Shown here: positions 12,101 through 24,641 of the stretch, one piece after another | Layout: each line of letters begins with the position of its first letter | How positions within the stretch are numbered: the first letter of the stretch is position 1 | Source: Plantago ovata | Taxonomy: Eukaryota > Streptophyta > Magnoliopsida > Lamiales > Plantaginaceae | NCBI GenBank assembly: GCA_028274465.1 | Contig: CM051456.1 | Coordinates: forward strand, 127,674,880-127,738,879 | DNA length: 64,000 bases | Reading direction: 5' to 3' | Translations under genes and position numbers: made by a program | Notes under the pieces: model-generated | Database searches by the model: none | The model's input: only the letters and a program-made list of their open reading frames with translations | What the model was told of the DNA's origin: nothing

Positions 12101-15100
12101 GAAGGTGAGATCAATCAGACAGAATCAACATTGAAGCACTTGGAAACATTACGAGGTCAGATAGACAAATTGTCCGGCGAACGAAAATCTAAGTTTGAGG
12201 AACTCCAGAAGCGTTATGCAGCACTGACTGAAGAAAATGAAGGTTTCTCATTGCTATTTATTATTTTATTGCCCTTTAAATTTCTGGTGTCTTTAACAAG
12301 GTACATGTCCCAGTGTAAGTATTTTCCTCGTGGTGTCAATCTTCTATTCTTTCGCAGACACTGATGAAGAACTGAATGAGTGGAAGACCAAGTTTGACCA
12401 ACGGATTGCTACTTTGGAATCTAAAGGTAGCAAGTTGTCTAGGGAAAATCAGGATATAGAGAAGAAACGTGATACTCTGAATGATAGCATCGAACTGAAT
12501 GTAAAGAATATTGCCAGCCTTCAAGCTGCGGCTGAGGTAATTGCTTTGCTCTCTTTGGTTCATGAGTTTCCTTTTTAATGCTTCATCAATCTTTCATATC
12601 ATTGTAACTATATTTCTGTTTACTTCCAGACTAATATGTCCTTCAAGAGTGATAGAGACCTGGCAATCCATCGTTTTTTCCAGAAGCACAATTTAGGTTC
12701 TCTGCAGAGTGCCCCTTTTAGTGATGAAATTGCTTATGAACTTACGAATCGAATGGAATCAAAGCTGAAGGACCTTTACAAGGACTTACAAAATAAGAAG
12801 GTACTATTTTTTTTACTCATACCTCTAAACTTGTTTGCTTCTGAGTAACTGCTTACGTACTTTTGCCTCTGCGCAATGATAACCCTAATGTTCTCTTCAT
12901 GGGACTATTTCGTACTTGTAAATAAAATATGAAGAATGTTTTTGCTTTATATTCTACAATTAAATTGCAGGACATTCGTAGATATATTGTATAAAAGTTA
13001 CAATCGTTTTAGATCCTAAATCCTATTATCATTCATGCCTTATATCAAGTCTCCTAGTCAGACTAATCAAGTCTACATTGAATGTAGAGTAATTTATTGT
13101 TAACCTCCTATAATTGAGTAAATTTACTTGCTCATAATATACTCTACAACCACCACCTTCAAGTCGGAGCCTAGATATTAATCAGCCCAACTTGATGGAA
13201 ATGTAATCTATTGCTGGACTAGTTAGAGCCTTCTTGCAGTCCATATATATCTCCTAGTTGTTTCAGTTTGACGTGACCTGCGGAGATAAACGTTTTTGCT
13301 GTGTCTTTCCAGGAGTGAAGTAGTAATTGTTTCCAATGTGTAATGCATTGTATCACCCATAATAGGTCCATTCTTCTAACCTGTCACGTATGTTGATGAC
13401 CATTCATAGCTATTACCTTGACATCAAAGAAGTGTTCAACTCAATGCTTTAGTTCTCTCCTAGTTAATCGTTACATGAGAAATATATTTAATATTTTCCC
13501 CAATAGCCGAATTCTTTTCTGCGTGTTCACTGCAGATATGATTCCATCTATAAATCTATTTTCTTCCTGATGAGGCCTAGACTCGGTAATAATGCTAGTT
13601 CTCAATGTTTATGTATTATGATGTGGGTATAGCACACCGAAATCTTTCCTCTATCCGTTCCAGGCGATTAGGAAATATAGAACTGGTTAATATATTCAAC
13701 ATAGTTATGTATTTACACAAAACTGTCTCAGTTAATATTATTTCATCAGACCCGGGGTGTGATAGGAGTTTGAAGGATGAACTAGATATGGACAGTTCCC
13801 ATAAGATCTCAGTCTGGAACAGAAATTTTAATTCATCTGTTTCAGGTTCAGAAGAGGGTAGGATACACGTTAGACCCCGATTTCAGATCAAAAGAGAGAT
13901 TTCCAGAAATGGCAGATCTACTCAATCTGTCAATAAGTGAGCCACATCTGATATTTCATAAGGGATTTGCCTTTTCTGTTGATTCATACGGATTAAAAAA
14001 AACAATTCCTGAAGGGAGCCAGGAACAAATCAAAAAAGAGATTGAATTTGGACATGGACAGGAGCTACTTTCTACAAATATTATGCACATATAATAAGAC
14101 TGAGTGTGGGTATGACATGCTTGTTATTTACACAAATATTAGGATAAATTTAATTTTAGAGTAATCTTCAAATTTTTGGTTGGATTGTTGGAAGTCTTGA
14201 ACTCTTATATTATTCTCCATATCAGAAGTTAATCATAATACTAAATACCCGGAATGTGAGAGAGAAATCCTCTCATTCTATCATGGTGTTTTATTTTTCC
14301 TGTTCCCTTTCTTATTACTTAGACAATTCTTCTCTTTAGGGCCTTTTCATTTTGAAAATCAGGGAACATATTTTCTATTTCTTGCTTCCTGTAGACATTT
14401 CTTTGTTTATCAGGGGCTTTCATCTCTGATGATATGTTGTTTCAGACCTCAAATGATAGAGAAGTTAATGCGGCACTTCATCAGTATATGCAAGCAAATG
14501 ATCAGCACAACAAAATTGAAGCACAGATGAAGGCCAAGACTGAACTAAAGGTCTTTTTTAGCTTATGTAAAATCTCTAGTTTCCTCAAGGTGGTGTCTTT
14601 GTTCCTCTTTATATTTGTTTGGTTCTGTCGCAGAAAGATAATGAGGCACGTATTGCCGAGAAGCAGAAGCAACGTGATTCATTGGAAGATACAATATCTT
14701 TTGGAGATGTTTCTGTCATTGAAGAGAGGGAGAGAAGCATTGTAACTGCCTAAGTGCTGTTTTACTATTTTATGAACAGCCTCATGTTTTTCTGGCGCAT
14801 GATTAACTGATTTTTCCCTTCATGCAGACACTTGAGCTGGAGAGAAAAGCTAATAAACTTGCCGAAAGGAATTTTGGTTTACATATACCGCAAAAACAAA
14901 CCGAGAAGTCAATGTTTGATCGAGAGTATCAGGCTCTTGTAAAACTAAGAGAGAGCTTGAAAGCTGATGCCCATGAAAGAGTTCTTTTATCTCTTAAGAA
15001 ATCAGATCTGGAGAACTGTAAAAGAAAACATCGAAGAAAGCAAGTTTCTGCTGTTGAAGTTATTTTATTTCCTTAAAAATATGCTATTTATTATACTTCA

Positions 15101-18100
15101 TAAATGATTGAGATTCTTGCCTTTTCAGCCTTTGTAAAACCAATGATATTCTAGCTTTTCCCCACCTATTAGTCCCATTGTTGTCCTTAATCATTGATTA
15201 AAAGTAGACTATTCTACACTTTTCACTCATTTCAATTCTTTAATCATTTGGGGTACATTTAAAAACTTTTTCCGTATTCAACACGCACAATGCTAGAATG
15301 TCAGTTACTTGTATTTTTTAAGTGTCTTTAAGGCTTCTGCTTATTTTACAGATTGGATGAATGCAAAGCCAAAATTAGGGAAGTTCTGAAGGGAAGAATG
15401 CCGCCTGAAAAGGATATCAATAATGAAGTTACTGATGTTCAAAGGTTATTGCATCTTAATTAATCTGGACCAGTATCATTTTCTTTTCTTAGTTTAGTGG
15501 AGAATGGCATAATTTGTTGTGTTCTATGATAATTTCTCAACTATTCTTTTACTTCACACTCTGGTAATTGAAGTGTCAAAAGTTGAGCATGTTCTATATG
15601 TGGTAATTTCTCAACTATTCTTTTACTTCACAGTTCACACTGTTATAATCAAAGTGTTAAAAGTTGTTGAGCATGTTCTATATGTGCCATGGGGGAAATT
15701 TGCTGATCTTTCCATTTTGCTTCGTTGATCATTTAAGTGCACTGAGTTCATAGAGGGGCTAGTGCAGGACAGGAACTGTGCTCACGAATCAGTGTTCACA
15801 TCAAACACATATATTTCAATCAAGATATCACTTGAAAGATATGTTGAATATCTAGTGTGCATCCTGTCCAATTTTGATATGCATGTCTGTTGTTCGATTG
15901 TTGGCTTCATGGTGCATCAGAGTATACTTAATTCAGTTCATGTTTGATATAGTTTCTCTCTTACAGTGCCCTGCAAAAGGAGTGTGATGATTTGGAGAAA
16001 AAAGCTGACGAAGCCAGGAATGAGGTGACTATAGTGCAGCTGAGAATGAAAGAAGCCAATAGCAATTTGCTCAAACACCAGAAAGATATGGAATGTAAGT
16101 CTTGACTATTTTGCATGAAGGAAAAGTGCCTGATTTCTTATTCATGCGTTTTCTTGACTATTTCGCATTTAATGCAGCAAGAAAGAGGCACATTGAATCT
16201 AAACTTTTGTCAATGGACCAGCTACCAGGCAGTGTTGACTCCTATCTTAAGATCGTGGAGTCTGCCAAAGAAAAGAGAGACAGTGCGAAGAGGTTTTTTG
16301 TTTTTAAATTATCTGCGCGCTCCCAGTCTCCTGGTTGCACTATTTTTACATGTCAAATAAATTCATTAACATGGTTTTTCAATTTCGTGCAGAAATCATG
16401 ACAGGGTTAGCGGGTTATCAGAATTTTATGGACCACACGATGTAGTTACTCGCGCTCATCACTCATGTCCTCTCTGTGAGAGACCATTTTCTGCAAGTGA
16501 GGAAGAAGCATTTCTAAAAAAGGTTGTGAAGTTTTCAACTTAAATGATTTTTTTTAGTGATCTTTCTTCTTACTTTCACTCATTAAAGCAAAAATAATTT
16601 CAACAACTTTGGCATCATAACAGCAACTGGTGTTATCAAGAACTACTGCTGATCGGATCAAAGAGTTGGCGGCGAAGTCTTTAGATGCAGATTTTCAGTT
16701 TCAGCAATTAGATAAGCTACGAACGGTTTATGACGAGTATGTGAAATTCCGCAATGAATTGATACCACTTGTGGAGAAGAATCTGATTCAGTTAACTGAA
16801 GAATTAGAGCAAAAGAACCAGTCTCTTGATGATGTAATGTCAACTTTGAGATCATGTGCTTTTTGTTGTTACATGTTATTCAATTAACTGCAATTTCTTT
16901 TTGGTCGTTCAGAATGGACTAGTAGTTAGGAGTTGCCGTTGGTGATTCTGATATTATGTTTCTGAAATTGAATGTTAACTGAAATTATTACAACAGACCA
17001 CTCTCTCACACACACACACCAAAAAAAAAGAAAAAAGAAAAAGAAAGTAAAGAAAGATACAATAGAGAAAACCTAAAACGTTGAAAGACTAATTTTCAGT
17101 GTAAAAGGGTTTCTTTTTGGGGTATACAGCATGCGTTCGCCAGAATTTATTTGGTTTTGTATGATAATAATATGCTGAGCAGGATACCTTCTTTGGTATG
17201 CAACTTCTATTGTGAACACCAATGATTTGTCACATGATAGAGCTGAATGAGTTGAGTTGCTTGGGTGCAATTTTCATGCCTAATAGCCAACAGTATTCTG
17301 ATATGGACCATTTTTGTCTACAGGTGCTAGGTGTGTTGGCTCAAGTTAAGGCTGAAAAGGATATTGTTGATTCCTTATTAATACCCGTTGGAATTGCTCA
17401 TAATCTCTTCGAGGAAGCAAAACGTTTGCAGGAAGCAGTGGATAGCTTGGAAAGAAAACTAGATGTGCATGCCCCAGAGGCAAAATCCCTGGAGGAGGTT
17501 GAGTCAGAGCTAGAAGCATTGGAAAAAAACAGGTCATTAAAACTATCTTATTTTAGCTACAATGTTTGGCATGTTTTCTTTATCAGGGATACATTATTCT
17601 TATTCCTCTTCTGTTTCGTATTCTCTTTTTAATGGTTCTCTGAAAACAGGAGATTTATTGAACCATTGTTTTATGCATTTGATTACAAGAGGTTCTTCGC
17701 TGCTGTTAAACTTGTAGTTATTTCTCTTTGTGGTCCATCAGGAATGACGTATTCACTTCTCTGGTAGCATTAGTAGAAGAACAGAAAAGCTTGGAAGATG
17801 AGATGAAAGCTCTTCAGGCCAGGTGGAGTAGTTTAAGGGAAGAGAAGGTGAAGGTCAATAGCATATTGTCTGACATTAGCAGAATAGAGGAGGACTTAGA
17901 TCGTCTTGCTGAAGAGAAAAGTCAAATTGAGTTTGATTTGACGGTACATGTTTTTTTTTTTTTTTTTGTGTGTGTGTGAATGTTCTTATGTATTCAATGT
18001 CTCAAGAGATCCTTTTTCATATTTAAAGATGATTTCTTTGAGAAACCACTTTTTTATTCAACTTGATCTTATGATCTGTTTGGAGTTGCATCTTTGATTA

Positions 18101-21100
18101 AAGATTAATATCTTTGTCTTCTGGTAAATTATGTATGTTAATGTTTTTTCTCCTCTATTTGAGATATGTAAGCTTCTAATTGAATACACACTCACACACA
18201 CTAATGGTCCAGTCATCAAAACCTGTTGTAGTCCACCCCCCCCCCCCCCAAAAAAAAAAAAAAAAAAAAAAACACATTCTGAATGTATTGCCTGTGCCAA
18301 ACTATTTGTATACGTTTTTGGAAGTATTTTTAATCTTATTTTAGTTTTCAATGCATTTCAGATTCCCTGCCAATATCATCATATTGGAGGCTTGTGCTCT
18401 TGATTTTTTTTTCTTCCCATGTTGGCATCTAAATTAGTTTGGTTGTTTTAGTAATTGGTAGTCTTGGAGTGTTGACTATTTGCTAAATTTTGGAACTATG
18501 AAACTCTATTGTGTCCTACTATACCCAGATGATCACCAAGTTCCCTAAGTAATGCACCAACACTATACTTTTTGTTTTCTTAGGCTGTGGTAAAACTGTA
18601 TTGCTAGAGAATATGATATCTTCAGGCTCAAGGATTTTATTAGGTTTTATATAATCAGAATGTGGTTAATTTCTGTGGTAAACTGCTAGTTCCGATACAT
18701 ACAATTATACAAACTAGTACATTCTTTGTAATTTTGAGATTTATGTGTAGCCCGCTTAGTTACCTATCCATTAGTAAATAGCCTCTAGTTTTATTCCTGT
18801 ATAATTTTGTAAGCAGAGGACCTTTGTGCTCTCATTTCGTGACTTGTGCACTAATGATTTAATTTTCAGCATCTGTCGGAGACTCTTCATCCATTATCAT
18901 TGAAGGCTGACAAGCTGAGAAGGAACTATGATGAGTTGCGGTCCGCTCTTGCTGCGAATTACGATGATCTATCTTTGAATTACAGAGAAAACCAATCCGA
19001 GGTTGAGAAGGTGCTTAGCTTGGTTTCTAAAATAAAATGGTATGTCTCCTATGATATTTATTATTGATGTAGGGTGTTCTTTTTCTGTTAATGAGTTTCT
19101 TGACTACTGTTATTTTCCAGTTATGATGATTCCAAAAAGGGAGAGGAGTTGAAAGCATTGGAAGAAAAACAAATTACGTCAAAATTAGAGCTGAAAAGTT
19201 GTGAGTCCAGAGGGAAGGAAATATTGTTTGAACTCGAAAAGTGCAGAGATCTAATTCGAAATCAAAAGGAATTAAGACACAACATAGAAGAAAACTTGGA
19301 GTACAGGAAAGTAAAATCCCAAGTTGATGAACTCACTCGTGAGATTGAATCACTTGAAGAGAGTGTACTGAAGATTGGTGGTCATTCCAGAATTAAAGAT
19401 CAGCTTTTAAAGTTCTCTAAAGAGCGAGAGAAGCTCCTTACAGAGGTTTGAATAATTTATCGTATACACACTTCAGCACAAAGTTGTATGCTGGGCAGAA
19501 ATTCCAGCTTTTGCTGCCATGCTTCTCTTTAGTGAGAAGATTTTCTTGCCATATTTTTTGGAAAAATACAATTATCTTTTCAAAACTGCACTAGTTCTTT
19601 ATGTCAAACATCTTGTTATTCACCATAACATTTGCATAACCAGACCACCTATTTTCACACCAAAACAAATACATGTAATCCTAAAGACCCGAACCAAATC
19701 TAAAGTACCGTTGCTAACTAAAGCGTAGGACACCATACGATATCAAAATGTCAACTCCTGACCCGAACTCCAATAGAGCTAATTTAGATGGGGTGATATG
19801 CGATTGTATTGACAAAATTAGGGTAGTTCTAATTCCCAGGTGAAGATCTCATTGATATGTACAAAGCTGTATGTCAAATGGCTTGTGCATAATGATGATA
19901 CACTAATTCACAGTATTACGAAATTGAAGATATTTACGATGACATACTTGCTATATTATATTTTTGCCTTTTCTATTGGAGCAATAATATTTCACTATTT
20001 TCACATACATTTAGTTTTTCGTCTCCACGATAAATTTTTTAAAGTGTCTTTGGCTTGGAATATGAACTTACATTTTGTCATTTGCAGGTCTCTAAATCAC
20101 TTAAGACATGTTTATGTATAGCTTTTCTCGTTGATGGAATACTGTTGATTAACTGGAGGTGCATTATTGCAGGTAAATGAACAGCGTGGAGTCGTGTCTG
20201 TGTACAAGAGAAATATTGAAAGGAATAGAGTAGATCTTAAACAAGCACAGTACAAAGACATTGACAAGCGTTACTTCGACCAATTAATTCAGCTCAAGGT
20301 GCTTTTTAAATTTTTTATTTATTTAATTTAAATCCTTCCCATTAGCCAAGGGTTCTTTAAAAAAAAAATAATGCAGAATCTTTGTGCTGGCAGACTACAG
20401 AGATGGCAAACAAGGATCTCGACAGATACCATAAAGCACTTGACAAGTAAGCTCTATGCTGTAACATTATTTATGTATGCATAAATCTTCATCACATGAT
20501 TTTTTATGTTGAGAGTTGTCATTATTTTGCTAGGCATATGACTCGCATCATCCCTGCTTTTTTATTGTCACCTTTGACCAGCAGAAACTATGCCTGTGTT
20601 AAAGTTCAAGTCTTCATTGCTACTTAGATGCTGCTTTTTTTCTTGCCACCTAAGAGTTAAAATTACCTCCAGCCATCTCATTAAGGATGTAAAATTTTAC
20701 CAATATCTTATATCCTTGTATTAAAAAAGATTTCTGCATCATGTGTGCTCTCTTGAGGCTATTGTCTTTCAAGATCTCTCTTGGAAGGTAAAACGTGATT
20801 TAGTGGATTCACAGTCAATACAGTTTTGTGTAATTGGATCAGGTTACTTTTTAATTGATTAACATATCGCTTAATGGAATACGTTTTCCACTTTGCTATA
20901 TCTTTAGTGAAACAGGTGAGTTACTTGAAACGATCTTTTTGGTGATAAAAAAATACGCAGTCGCACTAAATAGTCTATATGCGACCTGATATTCTTAGTT
21001 ATGTAGCTTTTGGGTCTAGCTCTCTCTGATTCCATGATTGCGGGGTGGTCATTGTAGTTGAAAAGTGATGATTGCATGATATATTCTTGACACTGTTGTG

Positions 21101-23130
21101 ATTGTTTATTACTACATTATAGTTGAAAGATAATCGCATAGTGTTCTTTAACTCTTGTGATTATTTGGCATTGTAGTTGAAAGATGATGATTGGATGATA
21201 TACTCTAGCTTTCTTTTTCAGTGGTTTCCTGATATTGTTTTACATGGGAAACGTTTTTTTTCTCACATGTTTTACTTTGTCTTGTAGTGATGATTGTGAC
21301 ACATTTCTTGTTAATGTTTTAGAGCACTCATGCGCTTCCACTCTATGAAAATGGAGGAAATAAACAAGATTATTCGGGAACTTTGGCAGCAGACTTACCG
21401 GGGACAGGATATAGATTGCATTCGTATTCATTCAGATTCAGAAGGCGCTGGCACTCGATCATATAGCTATAAGGTAATTGACCAAGGTTTCTTATCACAT
21501 GATGATTCCAAACGAACCTAAATACAACCTTTCACTGTGCTACCCAAAAAAATTATAATAATAATAAGAAGAACTCCCCTGCAAATTTCGGTTCTAATAC
21601 TGTATTCTTGAGAAATTATTTCCAATATTATTTATTTGGCTGCCCTGCGCAACCTGGAGCTCACAGATGTTAGGAAACATGGTATCAATTGGCCAAGTTC
21701 AGAGTCTGGCAAACTCTAAACCCATAGCAACTTTATATAGGTGTATCATATTTGGTCGCGGTGCTAGAAACCTTACCAATTTCTGCCGGTAGTGTTCTCC
21801 TTGATGTCCCCAATAACATTGTTTCACGATTGCTGTTTGTTCACAGTTCGTCCTTGAAACACTTTATAATCACGTATGGGGAAAATGAAATGCTTGTTCA
21901 CTGGAGTAATACTTCTAAACATCTTTGATGAGCTGCCGGTCAATTTATCATGTGATGCAAGAGATTCTGCTAGTTATAATTGTTTTAAATTTGTCTGTTT
22001 GGCTATAATGAATTAGAAAATAAATTTTATTTGAGGCAGACTCCAGCGACACCCTTTTGAAGAAAAATATTGAAACATCACTCACCAGTCACCCCATGAA
22101 AAGAACATGGCACAGAAAAACATCACGTGAGTAATGAACTGTAGTGTTTTCAGTGTTTCTTACCTTGAGAGTCTGAGACAGCCCCACCAACCCACCCCCA
22201 CCCATGGGGGCTGGGGGCGACTATATCACACCCATGGTCTCCCACCACCTAGAACCTTCTTAATATTTGGGTAAATTGCAGGTGCTAATGCAGTCTGGTG
22301 ATGCGGAGCTAGAAATGAGAGGAAGATGCAGTGCTGGTCAGAAGGTAAATAATATCTGGTTGATTGGCAGCACACTAACTAATCAAATACGAAGTGGTAT
22401 TTTTTGTTAGTGGGGATAACATTTTCAATTAAGATGTTAGTAATGTTGTACTGCTTAGTGCTTAGAGAGGTTTTATAGGCTTAATGTGATTGAAATGATA
22501 AAGTTGAATAAAAACAAAGTGATTTTTTTTGTTAATATGGTGTCAAAGGCGAAGACAACACTAAGAAATCACACAAGTTAGTCACTCCATTTCTTCCCTT
22601 TTTTTTTACCCCTAAAACTACATGATAATCATTTCAGGTCCTTGCATCCCTTATAATAAGATTGGCATTAGCTGAAACATTTTGCCTGAACTGTGGGATT
22701 CTGGCACTTGATGAACCGACCACGAATTTGGATGGCCCTAATTCTGAAAGCCTGGCTGCTGCTCTCCTTAGGTATGTGATCACAATCACTTGGAATAAAT
22801 GTAACCCCAAATACAAAAGAAAGAAAATGAAGGTTGCAAACCTTAGGTGCAAATATCTTTCATTTTGATGCCTTGTACTGCTACCAGAATAATGGAGGAC
22901 AGGAGAGGGCAAGAGAATTTTCAGCTCATTGTCATTACCCACGACGAGCGGTTTGCTCACCTTATTGGGCAAAGACAACATGCAGAGAAGTATTACCGTG
23001 TCACTAAAGATGACTAGTAAGTCATTAGTTTCATCTAATGCTGTTCCTTCACACTGATCTTGAATTTCACAACTTTTTTCTCTTCTTCAGTCAGCATAGC
23101 ATTATTGAAGCTCAGGCAATATTCGACTGA
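6114..23130 (+). CDS. RAD50: DNA repair protein RAD50 (27 exons, 1316 aa)
   Basis: RAD50 is the SMC-like ATPase of the MRE11-RAD50-NBS1 complex, which senses, tethers and resects DNA double-strand breaks and supports telomeres and meiosis in the nucleus. Exons: 6114-6236, 8004-8090, 8181-8348, 9291-9466, 10317-10431, 12014-12242, 12358-12536, 12630-12800, 14446-14550, 14634-14741, 14828-15039, 15352-15444, 15967-16094, 16178-16292, 16393-16522, 16624-16833, 17324-17532, 17742-17943, 18870-19039, 19121-19445, 20173-20298, 20394-20446, 21323-21473, 22282-22344, 22638-22771, 22888-23016, 23091-23130. They join in frame to 3951 nt, the same protein length as Arabidopsis RAD50. Walker A GPNGAGKT is at 34-41, a long coiled coil surrounds the zinc hook CPLC (Cys695, Cys698), the signature SAGQK is at 1212-1216, and Walker B LALDEP ends near 1243. 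Intron 11 uses a GC donor at 15040. All key residues are present, so it looks functional. Confidence 0.97.
9695..9929. mobile_element. Stowaway-like MITE in RAD50 intron 4
   Basis: The left end is TA-ctccctccatttttatttg. The right end, reverse-complemented, is TA-actccaatttaaattatg, continuing with gtgccgttctac against gtgtcattttag. TA dinucleotides flank both sides (9693-9694, 9930-9931). It is 235 bp, AT-rich and non-coding, matching the size and structure of Stowaway MITEs. It lies well inside the 850-bp intron and does not touch the splice sites. Confidence 0.75.
13745..14090 (+). pseudogene. ycf2: Fragment of plastid ycf2 in RAD50 intron 8 (nuclear plastid DNA)
   Basis: Two overlapping frames read like part of plastid Ycf2, a large chloroplast protein linked to protein import. 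The first frame gives DMDSS.KIS..N.N (13773-13830). After a frameshift near 13840-13860 the next gives GYTL..DF.S.ERF.EMADL..LSI.EP.L..HKGFAFS.DSYGL (13862-13998). Similarity at the DNA level seems to continue, with indels, to about 14090. It lies in the sense orientation inside the 1645-bp intron 8. Frameshift, indels and many substitutions mark an old, dead insertion. Identification rests on remembered Ycf2 sequence, not a search. Confidence 0.8.
18233..18270. repeat. Poly-C/poly-A low-complexity junction in RAD50 intron 18
   Basis: A run of about 14 C is followed directly by about 22 A. A similar C-run followed by T-rich sequence sits in intron 1 (about 7636-7670), and intron 18 also opens with a long T-run and a GT-run (17950-17978). 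These tracts are intronic and prone to sequencing length error; they carry no coding information. Confidence 0.8.
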
Positions 23131-23640
23131 TTGTCTGATGGGAGTCGATGTTGGCGCACCTGGTTGAGAAAAGGTTTATTCAACTGATTAACGATTTCAG
23201 CTTTTGTTAACAGTCCTCTGACTGTTATATTTTTGCGTATGAGGTGCTGTAACGAAGCGATTCTTGTGGTGCTACTTGTTAAATGACATCTCATCTATTG
23301 AGGGTTATGTGCAGCCTTTATCTGTATTTCTTTGTCACCGTTTTCAAGCTGGTCGATCTGAAGTCAAATTTCTCAACTTTACTCCTGACTTCTGAGTTCT
23401 GAGACTGGTCGATACGAATGTTTCTCGTTTTCAGATAGTTTGCAGTTCCGAGGTCGGTGCTCTGATATAAAAATTAAATAGTAAACTTCACTAAAATAGT
23501 TTTAATTTGAATTAAGTTTGGTGATTTATTTGACGTTATCTATAACCAAAGTTTAAAAAAGCTAATGTTTTGTAAAAAACTTGTCCTTCATTTATTTTTT
23601 TTAGGGCAAAACCTTTTTTATATATATATATGGGTAAAAC

Positions 23641-23712
<72 letters not shown>

Positions 23713-24641
23713 TCTCCTTTATACGCACAGAATATTCATTACTCCGTACTTGACTTGAAACGGGTCGGAATGTTTAGTACTAGTATGAGAATTAACTCAT
23801 TACAAAATGAATTCGGTGACATCTTTGGTTACCATTGTCGGATTTAAATTTGTCATAAACTTAGGTTACCAAGACTAATTTTTATGATGATTATCTGTAA
23901 ATAAACTTATCTAAACTGTAGTGTTATAGATTTATTACTGTTTCAAGTTTATTTTATTTCAAGACTATTTAACTTGTGAACTTTACTATTTACTAAGAGA
24001 GTTAGGCTCTGTTCTTTTTGTCTGAAAATTGATTATTTTAAATTCTGTTTGTTCATATGCATTAAGTTCAGTTCAGATTTGACTAATAGAGTAATATTTT
24101 ATACTACAATATGTTCATTTCAGATCAGTTCAGATGAAGATAATAGATCCTTAATGATTTTTCTTATATTTTAAACAGTTGTATTACTAAGCTTCTTAGT
24201 TCTGACTTCTACAAAACTGCACTACGTTCCATAATAGTGGACTCATCAAGACATGGGCATCTAGATGGGTGAGCCGACCCTATTTAACTTGGCCAAGTAA
24301 AAATCGAAGTGTAAAAGCCGTTAAGTAAGCAGAAGACGGAGATATTGGGACAAAGTTACAAATCTGAAGGACCTAATGAAGTAGGAACCAGTATAAATCA
24401 AAAGAATACTACTAATAGTTCTATTTCCGTACTACATTTTCTATGGAAGAAACGTATAGGGATTGCTTCGAAAAAAGAAGAAACGTATAGGAAAACAGAA
24501 CAACTTTAGTGGGGACTCATGATCAACCAAGCTTAACATAGAATTGACACAGGCATTCAAAATAATACGGTGAATGGAATAATTGGAAATAGAGTTCCCA
24601 GTAACAGTAGTAAAATTTATGCATTTGCATGGTTGTGTGAC
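23131..24641. other. Convergent intergenic region, RAD50 to SHMT
   Basis: About 1.5 kb separates the two stop codons, so it must hold both 3' untranslated regions. It contains the TA microsatellite listed separately. I found no further gene. Clear AATAAA-type signals could not be assigned with confidence to either transcript. Confidence 0.6.
23645..23708. repeat. (TA)n microsatellite, ~32 units
   Basis: An uninterrupted TA run follows a shorter tatatata block at about 23619-23631, separated by gggtaaaaccttt, itself a near-copy of the preceding gggcaaaaccttt. It lies about 510 bp past the RAD50 stop. Its length is likely to be polymorphic. Confidence 0.95.
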
